Source of the DNA: Pyropia haitanensis
Taxonomy: Eukaryota > Rhodophyta > Bangiophyceae > Bangiales > Bangiaceae
Length of the DNA: 64,000 nt
Direction of reading: 5' to 3'
Assembly (NCBI GenBank): GCA_008729055.1
Contig: SDUX01000002.1
Location: forward strand, 4,305,874-4,369,873
Under the pieces are notes generated by a model. That model saw only the letters and a list, made by a program, of their open reading frames with translations, had not been told where the DNA came from and made no database searches. Every line of letters begins with the position of its first letter. Position 1 is the stretch's first letter. The position numbers were made by a program, and so were the translations under genes. Positions 10,709 through 22,300 of this stretch are shown here, piece after piece.

Positions 10709-12852
10709 CCTTGCGCCACCCAGAGTCAACCTCGTCAGCGTCCGGCGGTCCCGGAGATGGAGCTCAACCGGCCAGCACGACGGCGAAGGAGGGGGGCGGG
10801 GGGTGACGGCGGCGTAGATGGTAGAAACGAATGTACCACAGAAGGAGGGGAAACACGGAGGGGGGGCTGAGTGAGCGACGTCGGGGGCTCGCGAGAGCGT
10901 GCCCACACCGAAATGGACTCCAAGCGGCACCGACGGCGCCGTCGTCCGCGCACACACGGCGAGCGCACGCGGCACAAAATGCAGCGACCGTTGGGCACCC
11001 CACGGGCTGTGGGCGGAACACCGGCGCTGCGCCCTCGACCCGGTGCGGGGTTCCTTTTTACAGCTCCCGAGGCCCTCGGACCGCCGCGGGCGTCGACGGA
11101 ACAACACGACGTCCGCTGGCGCGCAAGCCGGGCCACGCCACCGCCTCCAGTCACACCCACACCCCCCAAGCAGTGTTGGCGGCGGGCCTGCGATGTGTGG
11201 GTGCCACCGCCAGCCTATCGCGAGGCTCCGCGTGCGGGCCCTCGGGCGGGTCAGCGACCCCATGAGCACGCCCAGGCGGCTTCTGTATGTTAGAGGCGCC
11301 ACCAGGCCCCCAACCCGTCTTGGTGGCGGCGGGACCCTGTCTGGAGTGCGCGCGCCTGAGACGGTGGCGGAAGACAGCACAACGAATACAGGGGGACGTG
11401 GGGAGAAAGGGCACGCGCGCGTGAGCTGGCCCCGCCACCACGTACGTTTGCGCATCGTCTGGTCCTCGCTTGGGCCCCCACTGAGGGGCTTGGTGGGTCC
11501 CACCTCAGACCTCGCTGGTCGGGGGACGCCGTGCCCCGCCCCGCCCGGCCTTGTGCTTGACACACACGGTGGCGGGATTTGCACCCACCACGGGAGGGCC
11601 GACCAATGGAGGCGAGCTTTGGGCGGGCCCGTGGCCCGCCACGTTCCGGCCGCCCCTCGCTGGAGTGGTCCCAAACGACCGATGTCAGACCTCGGTGACG
11701 GTGCGCTTTGTGGGGCGTGGCTGCCTTCTGGTGCTCACTGCATCCCAAGGCTGCGGCGAGATCGTCTGTGCGGAAACAATTGCACGGCGGTCACACGTCG
11801 TACTGACGACCTCGCGTCGCCGGTACGGTGGCCAGATTTCCGCGTGGGACGAGCGTCGGGATCTGCCCCCACCACCACCCCAATCCGGCAAGGGAGGTGG
11901 ATGGCTGATAGTGAGCCCGCCCGAAGGTGCGCGTCGGCGAATTGCTTTCTCCCTGAAGGGCGCCTGATGGAAAAGATTCCCATCCATGATTTAGAACACT
12001 CCCTACGCAGCGCGAGCGGTGGGCCGTAGGGAGGGACGCCATCCGGCAATTTCAAATGTGCGGGTCTGCCGGCGCGAGTCTGGGGGGGATGACCTGACCC
12101 CCGTCGGTGTCAGACCCGTTCGGTGCAGCAGCCACCCGTCTGCGGCCCACCGCTCGCGCGGCTGGCGCCACCCACGCCAGTCGTGACGCACGGCCGAGTG
12201 CGTGGATCGGCTTCCGCTCCGCGCCCCGGGGCAGCGGGTGGTGGAGAATGTGCGCTACATCGACCCCCTCAACGACGTTGAGTAACCCAACGGGGCGTCC
12301 ACTAGGTGGGTTCCGTCGTCCTTTGGGTGGCCGTGCACCAGCGGCCGGCGGACCCTTTGGCCGGGATGGATGACCCATCGCAGCGGTGCCGTGGTGCGCA
12401 CGGCGGCGGTTGGCAGAGGTTGGGGGCCTCACGCTGCGGGGCTAGCGCAGGATAGATCAAGTTGGTGCGCGGCCCGCCATGCGAGGTTGTCGCGCCGGCG
12501 AACCGACACCCACCCTCCCGCCTCCACGCCCCACCGCCCGCGGCTCCACGCACTCGCCGTGGGGGTCGACGCTGTGCGGAGCGTGCGTGTGGGGTGAGCC
12601 ATCTCCTCCACACTCGACAGGCAGCGCACCCAAGAGTGCAGCGTGCCGCGTGCCGCCGTGTTGCTGCCGCCCCCCCCCGAGCAGCGGCCGCCCCGACGGG
12701 GGAGGAGCGCGGGGCGGTCATTTGTGGGGGGAAGGTCGCCACACGGGGCGTGCGGCTGCAGTGGCCTCCGTAGCGCCAGCAGCGCCCGCTCTCCCCCCAC
12801 CGCGACACTGCCGCGGCGGCTGCGCGGCGGGCGCCACGCCGGCACCCGTGCT
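10709..12852. other. intergenic, no gene seen
   Basis: This 2.1-kb region is upstream of the MLO-like gene and should include its promoter and 5' UTR. It has long open frames on both strands (for example 10899-12029 plus), but their translations show no family motif and no usual codon pattern. I regard them as products of low stop-codon density. Confidence 0.5.
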
Positions 12853-13021
12853 TCACGCCCCGGCGGTGCCCGCCCGGGTGTGTGGCGCTGCGCGGCCGAC
12901 TGTATGGCGCGGCACGGGCGACTGTGGGGTGGTGCGCGGCCGACGGACGGAGCGCGAGTGGAAGGGGGGGGGTGGTGAAGAAACGGCCGTCGCGCGCGCA
13001 GTCGCCGCAGGTGATTGCCGT

Positions 13022-13593
13022 TCACAGGGGTACTGCGAATGGCGGCGGGGGGGGGGGGGCGTGGGTGGAGCTGGGTGTGCGCGGCGACCACGGCGCGGCG
13101 ACTCGCCAGCCGCGCCCGGCGGCGGTTGCATCACGGCCAGTCGGCGCCAGGCGGTCGGGGCAGGCGGCCGGGGTGGCCTGCCGGAGGGGTAGGTCGCGCC
13201 GCTTTTGACGGCAACGAAACGGGGCGCGGCGGTGACCATCTTGAAACCAAACGAGGGGTGGCGGTCTACGACAATCTCGACAACCATCTGCCAAACGCGC
13301 CCCACATCCTTCCGCGCGAGACGCACACCGCTGCGCCCCCCACCTCTGGTTGTGGGGGTTGCACAAAGGGAGGTCGGGGGCACGCACTGTGTGGGGACGG
13401 AGCAGGCCGTGTGAAGTAGGGGGTGTCGGCGGTACACGCTACACCCGCACTGCCCCACCACCGCCTCTTCGATTTGCCCGAGCGTGGCATCCACTCCCGC
13501 CGCGGCGGCGACTTGCGCAACGTCAAGCAGAAATGAACGTTGGTCCAGTCCCGTACCGGTGTGCGGGGCGGCGAGTACCCCCCTTGCGACCCC
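13022..13593 (-). CDS. two conserved-looking exons of unknown identity (partial)
   Basis: Unrecognised. Exon A (13593-13459) follows a GGTGCAG acceptor and reads GVARGVLAAPHTGTGLDQ, then SFLLDVAQVAAAAGV and TLGQIEEAVV. Exon B starts at 13287 after TTTGGCAG and reads MVVEIVVDRHPSFGFKMV, then TAAPRFVAVKSGA. Both junctions are phase 0, with donor GTGGGG at 13458. Unlike the surrounding shadow frames, these segments have mixed hydrophobic and charged composition and contain Phe, Asp, Lys and His, so they look translated. Beyond about 13170 the frame enters Pro-rich sequence, and the stop used here (13022) assumes a frame change at the C run near 13048. No upstream start was found. They could be the last exons of the exonuclease gene immediately upstream on the same strand, or a separate small gene. 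Confidence 0.35.
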
Positions 13594-13958
13594 CTGCACC
13601 CCGCCAGTCACCCAGTCCCCCCCGTTCCCACGCGTGTCCCGCCCGCAGCCACCTCCCCCCCCCTGCCACTGACCGGCCCTTGCCGCCGCCCCGCGCGGCA
13701 CCGCACCACCCCCTCCCGTCTGTCGCGCGGCCGACTCGTCCGGCGGAGGTAGCGGCCCCCCCCCTCCCCCCCACCCCCCACCCTCCCACCTTGTCCCCCC
13801 ACCACCGCCCCCACCCCCCAGACGCCAGCGGCGTCCCCGGCCCTTCACGCGGCGGTGGTGCCCTCCGTCCCCCCCCCCCCCCCGCCCGCCGCGGCGACAC
13901 GCGGCTGCCCACCATCGCGGCCGCAACGGGCGGCCCCCCCCCACCGCCCATTCCCCCG

Positions 13959-14809
13959 TCACGCGGGGCAGGGCGTGCGCGAGGCGCGGCCGCCACGCCG
14001 GCGGCACCGACGTCCAGCCGCCGCCAACGCCGGCCGCGTCCCCGCACAGGCCGCACAGTCGCCAGCCGGGGGGGGGACCGCCGCGGCCGCAGCGGCGGCG
14101 GCGCCGCCACCGCCGCCGCCGCCGCCAACCGCCCCGTCACTGGTGCCGCTGTCCGTGTCGCTGGCGCCGCCGTCGGTGGCGGTGGTGGTGATGGGGGTGG
14201 TGGTGGTGGCGGCGGCGGCCGGCACGAGCGGCGTCACGCCGCCCGCGGCGGACCGGGACAGCCACACGCACGCGGTGTTGGTGTGCGCGACGCGGCCGGG
14301 GGCGCGCCGCCGCCGCCGCCCGCCGCCACTGCTGGTGTAGCCGCTGCCACCGCCGCCGGCGCCCGGCCCCCCTTTTCTCGCGGGCGCCACCCCCACGAGG
14401 CTGCCGGCCGTGGCCGGCGGCGTCACCACCACCCCCGCCGCGAGCACATCAACGACGCGGAGCCCCGTCGCGGCGCGCAGCCGCCCGTCCGCGACGGTCA
14501 GCACCCCCGCCGCGGCGGCCGCGTCGGGCGCCGCCCGGTGCGGCCGCCCCGGGTCGACGGCCGCCACGTCGGCGAGCGCGGCGAGCGAGTAGGCGCGGGC
14601 GCCGGGGAAGAGGGAGCGGCAGAGCGCCCAGGAGCAGCCCCACACCCAGCCGGGCGGGTCCCCGCGGGGGGGGGTGCCCCGCCGCAGCTCCTCCCGCACG
14701 TGCGTGACGTCGTAGGCGGCGTGGTGGGCAACCACGACGGGGACGGGGGGGAGGGGGGGGGCGCCCCGCGGCGCGCCGCCGCCACCGCCACTGGTGCCAC
14801 CGCCGCCGC

Positions 14810-14843
<34 letters not shown>

Positions 14844-15668
14844 AACCACCTCGGCCACCCACGCGACGGCCCCGTCCCAGGCGGCGCCAAACGCGGGCGC
14901 GCCCGCCACGTCCGCGTCGCGGATCCCATTCGCCGACGGCGTGCCGATGCGCACCGGCGGCGCGACGAGGCTGGCATACGCCGGCGCCACGCCCGCGACG
15001 GGCGTCAGCGGCGACAGGCAGAGGGCAACCTCGATGATGTACGACGCCGACGGCGGGCCCGTCGTCTCCGTGTCGAGGGTGAAGAGCACCAGGGGGGGGG
15101 GGGGGGAGGGGGGGCGGGCGCCCGCCGGTGCCGGGGGGGGGGGGGCGGGTGGGACGCCGCCGACGCCGCGAGCGCCGCGACCGCCTCAATGGCGTCGCGC
15201 GCGGCGTCGCGGGGGGGGGGGGGGCGAGCGCCACGGGCGCGAGGGACAGGCCCGCCAGCGCGTCGGCCGCGGCGTCGACGGATAGGCCCGCGAGCGCGTC
15301 GGCGACCGCGTCAGCGGCCGCCGCGTCGGCCGCCGCCGCGGCCGCCGTCGCCGTCGCCGTTGCTGTCGCCGCCTCCGTGGCCGCCGCCGCCGCCGCCGCC
15401 ACCGTTGCGGCCGCCCCCTCCATCGTCGCCGCCGCCGCGGCCGCCGGGATGACAGCGGCGGTCGCCGCCGCGGCGGTGAGCTCCCCGCCGGCGGCCGCCG
15501 CCCCCCCGCCGCCCGCCTCTACCGCCCGTGCCGCAGCGGCGGAGCGGAGGGTGGCGCGGCGCCCCCCCCCTCCGCCGCCGCCGCCGACGTCCGACTCGCC
15601 GCCGCTGGCCGCGCCGTCCGCGGCGCTGTCCGACAGGTCACTGGTGATGGGGCTGGGGTCCTCCCCCC

Positions 15669-15711
<43 letters not shown>

Positions 15712-15849
15712 CGCCGGTGGGGCCTTTGCCGGCGGCGTCGCCGCCGCGCCGCCCGTCGACGCGTCGCCCCAGTGGACGCTGCGGGCAGGGGTGAGCCGCC
15801 GGCTCCGCCGCGGCCGCCGGCCGGCCGCCGCGGTGGCCATGACCGACAC
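13959..15849 (-). CDS. DnaQ-like DEDD 3'-5' exonuclease (two homopolymer frame breaks)
   Basis: Predicted Mg-dependent 3'-5' exonuclease of the RNase T/DnaQ fold. The domain starts with Exo I LFTLDTETTG (15084 downward; catalytic Asp and Glu). Exo II is VVVAHHAAYDVTHV and Exo III is HRAAPDAAAA, giving the DEDDh-type set of D, E, D, H, D. An insertion rich in Gly and Ala separates Exo I from Exo II. The N-terminal part (from ATG 15849, or ATG 15840) is a low-complexity region rich in Ala, Gly and Ser with an acidic DDDDGGEDP stretch. It is joined to the domain through two C runs, and one added base in each (14 C at 15224-15211 and 13 C at 15145-15133) makes a single frame of about 630 residues. 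The C-terminal extension is Thr/Ala/Gly-rich and ends with a CAAC motif. The substrate (DNA or RNA) and compartment cannot be told from sequence. Confidence 0.72.
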
Positions 15850-17524
15850 GGGGGAGGGGGCGGCGGGCGGCGGGCAGGGGGGGGGGGGGTGGGCGCGACG
15901 CGGGGGGGGGTCGAGCGGGTGACGGGCGGCGCCGCCATGGTGGGGTCGCTGAGGGAAGACAACAGAGGTGGGAGGAAGAGCGGGACGGGGGCGGGTGGGT
16001 GGGTGGGTGGGTGGGTGGGTGGGTGGGTGGGTGGGTGGGTGGGTGGGTGGGTGGGTGGGGGGAGAAGAGGTTTTCAGTGGAGACCGCGACGGTCACAGTC
16101 ACTTTTTCCTGCGGCGGTGGTGGTGGAGGTGGTGGTGGTGATGACCGCGGCCGCCGCAGACGGCAGCGAGCGGTCTGCCAATGGTGGACGGCTGCGGGCG
16201 TCTAGCGCTGGCACACCCACGCGGGCAGTGGCGGGTGGCTTTGTACTGCCGCCCACCCCCCCGCTCGACCCCGGAGCCGCTCCCTGCGCAGTCGGGCAGC
16301 GTCGGCAGGGGAGGGCAGCGCCCCCCCCCCAGGAGAGCTGGACGGCCGCCTTCCCCCCCCCCACCCCAGGGGAATGGGAGGCCGCCGCCGCCCCCACCGA
16401 CGGGCGGCACCACCCCCCCGGGGTGGCCGGGGAGGCAGGCCTTCCCCCACGCTGCCAACGCGGCCTTCCTCCCCCCCGCTGGCGCGGGGGGCCGGCACGC
16501 GGCTGCCCGCCCTGCCGACGCTGCCCACCGCCGGGGCCCGCCGCTGGGCAGCGCCACCAGGCGGGCCGCGGCCGGCGTTAACGCCACACCCCCCCCCCCC
16601 CCCACGGGCGCGTCCGACGGGCGCGTCGGCAGGCGGGCAGGCGGGTGGGCCGGCGGGCACCCCCCCGGCGGCGCCGCCGCGCGCGCGCGCGCCCGCAGGG
16701 GGGGGGGGGGGGGGGTGGTGGGCAGCCAGCGGCCGGCGCCGCCGCGCCGGGTCGCCGCCGACGGGAGCCGACCGCCACCCGCGCGGCCGCGGGCGGCTGG
16801 CCGGCCGCGGCGGCGGCGGCGGCCGCCCCCGCGGGGACGCTGGCACCGGCGGCGGCCGGGCGGCTGGCCAAACGACAGGGGCCGCCGCGGCGGCGGGACC
16901 GTCGCGGTCGGGGGCGGCGGACGAGGGGGTGGTGGGCGTTGTGGTGGGGGGGGGGGGGGGGGGGAGGGGGGGGGGGAGCGGGGGCGTCGCCCGCGCCCAC
17001 CACCCCCCCGGCGGTACCCCAAGGCGACGGCGGCGGCCCCCCCTCGAGGGGCGACACCCGCCGCGTCGGCCGGGCGAGCACGCGGCCGCCGCTGCCGCTG
17101 TGGCGTTGGCGGCGGCCCCGCGGCCAACGCCGCGGCTGCCAGGCGCTGCCGAGATGGTTGCCTGTGGGGCGACCGCCAACTTGTTGCCAGTCCACGGACG
17201 GTTGGCGCACTTGCGAGATGCTGCGACGTGGCAGACGTTGAGCGGGTGGAATTGACGGGGCGCAACCTCGATCCCGCCGGCCGGCGCCGCCGCGGCGGCG
17301 CGGGCGTGTGGGTTTGTGGGGGTGGGTGTGTGTGTGTGGGGGTGTGTCCCTTGCGGCACCCGCGGCCGTCCTGATCACCGCGGCCGCGTCCGCTCCCGCC
17401 CTCGAGCTCGTCCGGCGCCCCCCCACCCCCCCGCGCTCGGGCCGGCCCGCCGCCGCCCCTCAGTCAACGCCTTCCCCACCCCCCACCCCCCCCCCCCCCC
17501 CCGGTTTCGCCCACACCCACCATC
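15850..17524. other. divergent intergenic region (exonuclease / GatA)
   Basis: This 1.7-kb region lies between two genes transcribed away from each other. It contains the (GGGT)n tract listed separately and many G and C runs of 8-18 bases (16318-16330, 16591-16603, 16697-16713, 16948-16976). No protein-family motif is seen on either strand. The final 60 bases before GatA are nearly all pyrimidine, as before several other starts here. Confidence 0.55.
15992..16060 (+). repeat. (GGGT)n tetranucleotide microsatellite
   Basis: About 16 uninterrupted GGGT units run from 15992 to about 16056 and end in a run of seven G. Sixteen consecutive G triplets with one-base loops on the plus strand are an ideal G-quadruplex-forming sequence. 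It sits roughly 150 bases upstream of the exonuclease start on the template side of that gene's promoter. Confidence 0.97.
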
Positions 17525-19300
17525 ATGACGTCACGGTCGCCCCTCTGCTACGCCGTCCTCCTGCCGCGCCACCGCCCGCTGGCGGGCGCGCCCGTCGCGG
17601 CGGCCGCCGCGTCGGCGGCGGCGGCCGCCGCGGCGGTGCGCCCACGGCGCCCCCCCCCCCCCCCCCGCCGGCGGGCGGCGTCGATGCGGGCGGCGCCCCC
17701 CCCCCCCGCCACCCCCACGGCGGCCACGTCGGCAGCCGCCGCCGCGCCCCTGTCCGTCGTGGCCATCGCCGCGGCCGTCCGCGCCGGCGCGGTCAGCGCC
17801 GAGTCGCTGACCGCCGCGGCGTTGCGGCGGCTGGCGGCTGCGGAGCCGACCATTTCCGCTTTTCTCACCGTCGACGCGGCGGCGGCGCTCGCCGCCGCCC
17901 GCGCCGTCGACGCGGACGTGGCGGCGGGCCGGCCCGGCGGCGCGCTGGCGGGCGTGCCGCTGGCGGTCAAGGACAACCTGTGCACCGCGGGGCTGACCAC
18001 CACCGCCGCGTCGGCGGTGTTGGCCGACCACGTGCCCGCGTATACCGCAACGGCGGTCGCCCGCGCGGCCGCGGCGGGGGCGGTGGTGCTGGGCAAGACC
18101 AACATGGACGAGTTTGGGATGGGCTCCTCGACGGAGCGCTCCGCGTACGGGCCGAGTGGGAACCCCTGGGACGCCACCCGCGTGCCGGGTGGCTCGTCGG
18201 GTGGCTCCGCCGCGGCGGTCGCGGCGGGCGTCGCGGCCGCCGCGCTCGGCACCGACACGGGCGGGTCGGTGCGGCAGCCGGCCGCGTTTTGTGGCGTGAC
18301 CGGCTACAAGCCGTCGTACGGGCGGGTGTCACGGCACGGGCTCCTCGCGTACGCGTCGTCGCTCGATACGGTGGGGGTGCTGGCGGCGTCGGTCGCCGAC
18401 GCGGCGGCGCTGGCGGGCGTCATTGCGGGGGGGGACGGCTTTGACCCGACCGCGATGCGGGGGGGCGTGCCGGACTTTGGTGCGGAGCTCGCCGCGGTGG
18501 ACGCGGCGGGCGCGTCGCCGCTCGCGGGCGTCGTGGTGGGCATTGTCGTGGACGAGCGGGTGGCGATTGACGCCGCCGCCCGCGCCGCGGTCGACGCGAC
18601 CGCCGAGACGCTCCGCGGCCTCGGCGCGACGACGCGGCCCGTGACGCTGCCGCGCCTGCCCGCCGCCGTCGCGGCCTATTACGTGCTCGCCCCCGCCGAG
18701 GCGTCGGCCAACCTCGCCCGCTACGACGGCATCCGGTACGGCACCCGCGGCGCGGCGGCGGCCTCCACCAACGTCGCGGACCTGGTCGCCGGCACCCGCG
18801 GCGGCCGCCTCGGCGACGAGACCCGCCGGCGCATCCTCCTCGGCACCTACGCCCTCTCCGCGGGCTACCACGACGCCCTCTACGGCCGCGCGCAGGCGGT
18901 GCGGGCGGCGGTCGCGGCCGACTACGCCGCCGCCTGGGCGGCGGGCGTCCACGTGCTGCTGTCGGCGGTGGCGCCCGCGGCGGCGCCCCGCCGCGGCGCC
19001 GGCGACGCCCACCCAACCGCCGTGTACGCGGCCGACGCGCTGACCGTGCCGCCGTCCCTGGCGGGGCTCCCGGCCGTGGCGGTGCCGGCGGGCGTGGACG
19101 CCGCGGCGGGTGGCATGCCGGTGGGGGTGCAGCTGGTCGGGCCGCGGGGGGAGGACGCCCGCGTCCTGCGCGTCGCGCACGCGTTCCAGACCGTCACGGG
19201 GTGGCACCTGCGGCGGCCGCCGCTGGCCGCCGAGGTGGCCGCCGCCGCCGACGCGGCGGCGGCGGCGGCGGCTGGCGAGCAGGGGGGTGCCGAGTTGTAG
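17525..19300 (+). CDS. gatA: organellar glutamyl-tRNA(Gln) amidotransferase subunit A
   Basis: GatA is the glutaminase subunit of the GatCAB complex, which converts misacylated Glu-tRNA(Gln) to Gln-tRNA(Gln) in plastids and mitochondria. The 591-residue protein has the amidase-signature fold. VPLAVKDN carries the catalytic Lys (K149). RVPGGSSGGSAA carries the cis-Ser (S224) and TDTGGSVRQPA the nucleophile (S248); the 75- and 24-residue spacings equal those of known GatA enzymes. GKTNMDEFGMGSS and YKPSYGRVSRHGL are also diagnostic. Residues 1 to about 70 are rich in Ala, Arg, Pro and Ser with few acids, fitting an organelle transit peptide. The ATG at 17525 follows a pyrimidine tract ending CACCATC; ATG codon 54 is an alternative. 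Poly-C runs inside the transit peptide make its exact length uncertain. The C terminus is normal up to GWHLRRPPL, then Ala-rich. No intron is needed. Confidence 0.95.
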   Translation: MTSRSPLCYAVLLPRHRPLAGAPVAAAAASAAAAAAAVRPRRPPPPPRRRAASMRAAPPPPATPTAATSAAAAAPLSVVAIAAAVRAGAVSAESLTAAALRRLAAAEPTISAFLTVDAAAALAAARAVDADVAAGRPGGALAGVPLAVKDNLCTAGLTTTAASAVLADHVPAYTATAVARAAAAGAVVLGKTNMDEFGMGSSTERSAYGPSGNPWDATRVPGGSSGGSAAAVAAGVAAAALGTDTGGSVRQPAAFCGVTGYKPSYGRVSRHGLLAYASSLDTVGVLAASVADAAALAGVIAGGDGFDPTAMRGGVPDFGAELAAVDAAGASPLAGVVVGIVVDERVAIDAAARAAVDATAETLRGLGATTRPVTLPRLPAAVAAYYVLAPAEASANLARYDGIRYGTRGAAAASTNVADLVAGTRGGRLGDETRRRILLGTYALSAGYHDALYGRAQAVRAAVAADYAAAWAAGVHVLLSAVAPAAAPRRGAGDAHPTAVYAADALTVPPSLAGLPAVAVPAGVDAAAGGMPVGVQLVGPRGEDARVLRVAHAFQTVTGWHLRRPPLAAEVAAAADAAAAAAAGEQGGAEL

Positions 19301-22300
19301 GGGCATCCATCCGTTGGGTGGGGGGGGGGGGGGGGGGGGGGGAGGGGGGGGCGGGAGGGTGGGCGGGGGCGGCCAGCACTCTGCGCGGCGCCGCCGCCGT
19401 GGCCGCTCCAAGGCGGGAGCGAGGGGGGGGGGGGCGCGCGCCACCGACGGTTGGGAGCGAGGTGGCGGCGGCTGCGGCGGCGAGCGGCAGCGCCGATTTG
19501 GGGATGGAGGGGAGCGTGCCGCCGGCGGGGTGGGCGGGCGCGGCGTGCGCGGCGGCAGCGGCGGTGGAAAGGGATGGATAGGGGATGGTGCGCTGGGGCA
19601 GACCCCGGCTGCCGCCGCCGGTCGGGCCCCGTGCGGCTGCCATTGACGGCTCTCCACCGTGCGGCCGGGGCGACCGCCGCGGCGGCTGGGGGTCGGCGCC
19701 ACCAAAGGCGCACCGGCGGCGGCCGCTCTTGCCCCCACCTCTGCCCACCGACAAGGACGGCGACGGCGGCGGCGGCGACGGTGGCGGCGGTGGCGGCGGG
19801 TGCCGCCCCGTGGTGGCGGGCGCCGCGCCGCCGCCGCGTGCGCGGGCCGAGGCGCACCCGCCCGCCCGACACGGGGTGCGCCCCGCCCCGCGCGGGGCGC
19901 CGCGGCGACGGCGGGTGGCGGTGGGGGTGGGCGGCGCGCGCGGCGGGGCTGCCGGCAGCGCCGCTGCGGGCGGGGTAGGGGCAGGGTGTGGGCGGCGCCG
20001 GGCAACGGGTCGGGGGAGGGTGAGGGAGGGGGCAGAGAGCGCTGCGGGCGTCCCCTGCGCGTCCGTGACCGCACGAGAAACGTTTGGATGGTCCGCCGTT
20101 GCCGCGATGGGCGGCCCGGCCGCCGCGGGGCGCCCGCGTCTGGCGCGTGCCGTCTGGTCGCCACCTGACGCGGGCGGCGCCGCGATCCCGCGTCTGCTCT
20201 CTTTTCCAGACGCCGTGGCCGCCGCGCACCGCGCCCGCTCCGCCGCGGCCGCGTCGGCGGCCGCCGCCCCCATTTTTTGGATCCCCCCGCTCCGCATGTG
20301 TCCCCCCGCACCACCCGCCTTTTGTTGGGATGGCTTCCTCCCTACCCCCCCCACCCCCCCTTTCCTCCATCGTCCTTCTCCCCCCCCCCCCCCCACGAGC
20401 ACCATGGACGCGCTGCGGTCGATGGACACCCCCGCCGTGCGCCGCGTCGCCGCTGCCGTCCGCCGCGGCGGTGCGGGGGCGGGACGGGCGGAGGGCGTGG
20501 ATTGGCGGCCGCCCGTCACGGCTGGCACCCGCGGTGCTCCCGACGGCCGCCGCGGCGGCCGCGGCCGCCACCACCACCGCCGCGTCGGGTTGGCGCCTCT
20601 GCAGCGCGACGCGGTCGTCGTCGTCGTTGGTGGCATCGCCGTCGCCATCGGCGGCGGTGGCGGTGGCGGGCGAGGGCGTCACCGTCGGCGGCATGGCCAC
20701 CACCCCGCTACCAGCGCGGGCGCCCGACGGCCCCGCACCGTCGGGCGGCCATGGCAGACGGCGTGGAGCTCCGCACCCACCAGGCGCGGCGGGTGCTCCC
20801 GCAGCCGTCGCCGCCCGTCACGGGTGACCGCCCCGATGGCATCCCCGTCCATGGTCCGCCAGCAGGTCCCCGTCGCGGACGCCTCGTGGCGGTCCATTGC
20901 CCACGAGGCGCTCTGCCCGGGGTGGGCGGCGGCTGCCCCGCGTCGCTGTGCGAGCCCGCTGCGCGGGCGGGGTGGCGGCGGCTCGCCGCCAGGCCAGGCC
21001 AGTCAGTCCCCGCGGCGGCGGGCGCCCGGTTTGGGAGGCGCTTGCCGTCGCGTCGGTCGGCGGCGGCCGACCCGCGGGCGCGCCGACGCCCGTTTCCGCC
21101 GCGGCGGCGTCGCTGGTGGAGCGGCCCCGCCGGTGCGGACCGTGCGGCTGCGTGGACCGCCAGCCGGCGGTCCCCGCCGCGGCCGCGGAGGCCGTGCGCC
21201 GCGTGCAAGGGGGCGGCCGTCGGCGGGTGGGCGTCCGCGGCGGCCGGCTCGGCCGCCGCCTGCCGCTCTACGTGTGCGGCGTGGCGCGCCGTGCCGCCCG
21301 CCGCGGTCGTCGGCGGCGGCGGCGGCGGGACGATGGCGGCGGATGGCCGACCTGCCGGGGGGGCCCCCACGGGCATTGGCGCTGTCGCCCTCCCGCGTGT
21401 CGGCGCTGTCGCCCTCCCTCGTGTCGGCGCGTGCGCCCTGTACGGCGGACCTTTGTGGCGACTGGCCAAGTGGCCCACAGTGGCGGAGGTGGCTGCCCTC
21501 ATGCCGCGTCGGGGAGGTTCCGCGCCCGGTCTGAGAAATTGCTGGGGTACGGAGCAGGGGGTTTAGCGGTCCACCCCTGACCCAAGCGGCTACAGCGACG
21601 GCTGCGGAGGTGGCGGTGGCGGTGGCGGCGGCGGCGACGGCCAGGGCGACGGGTACAGAGGCGCCAGCTGCGGGGGCGTCGATCAAGACGGGGAGCCGTG
21701 ACGGCAGCGGCGGCAGTTGCGACGGGAGCCAGGCAGGGCAACCTTGCGAGGCGGCGGCGGTGCGCGCCGCGTACGGCAGGACGTGGCGCGGGCCATGACG
21801 CCACCATCCGTGGCGCGTGGGGCCCCACACGCGCGCGGAACGCCGCGCGACCGCCGCCCACGGACACGGTGGCTCCCATTAGGAACGGCCTCCCCGTCCG
21901 CTGCCCCTGTTCGCCGCCGCCGACGGCGTGCCACTCTGGCACACCTCCCCGCCGCGGCGGCCGCGGTGGTCAGCCAGGCACGGCGGGGCGGTGACCCCCG
22001 ACAGCCGATGTGACCGCCCACGCATCCCCACCTCGCGCATGCGCACGGTGTGGCACTCTGCGCGTCAGTTGCGGATATTTTTCTATGGCATGTGAGCCTG
22101 GCGGCGGTGCGTCGTTGCATGAGCAGTTGACGTGGCTTAACGGTGGGCGCGCATTTTGGATTCTCACAGCCGTGGCCGCCAGTCACGGTCCCGGACCGCG
22201 CCGCGTTGTGTGTGAGCGTCGACAGAGGGGGGCACGACACGGGTGCGTCGTCCCTGGCGGTAGCACGTGGACGCCCCACAGGCGGGATGCACTCCCCTTT

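Noticed and set aside
10899..12029. 376-residue plus-strand open frame upstream of the MLO-like gene
   Set aside because: It overlaps several other open frames on both strands and has no recognisable domain; absence of stops is expected at this GC content.
13350..15452. 700-residue plus-strand open frame
   Set aside because: It is antisense to the exonuclease and made of Arg/Pro/Gly; the minus strand carries the real motifs.
18329..20648. Long minus-strand frames of 484-661 residues antisense to GatA and beyond
   Set aside because: They are shadows of GatA and GC-rich spacer; their composition is Arg/Pro/Ala without motifs.
20404..21534. Plus-strand frame starting in good context (GCACCATGG)
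   Set aside because: The start context is attractive, but the rest is Arg/Pro-rich without any family signal, and neighbouring frames look equally plausible; kept only as a note in the spacer entry.
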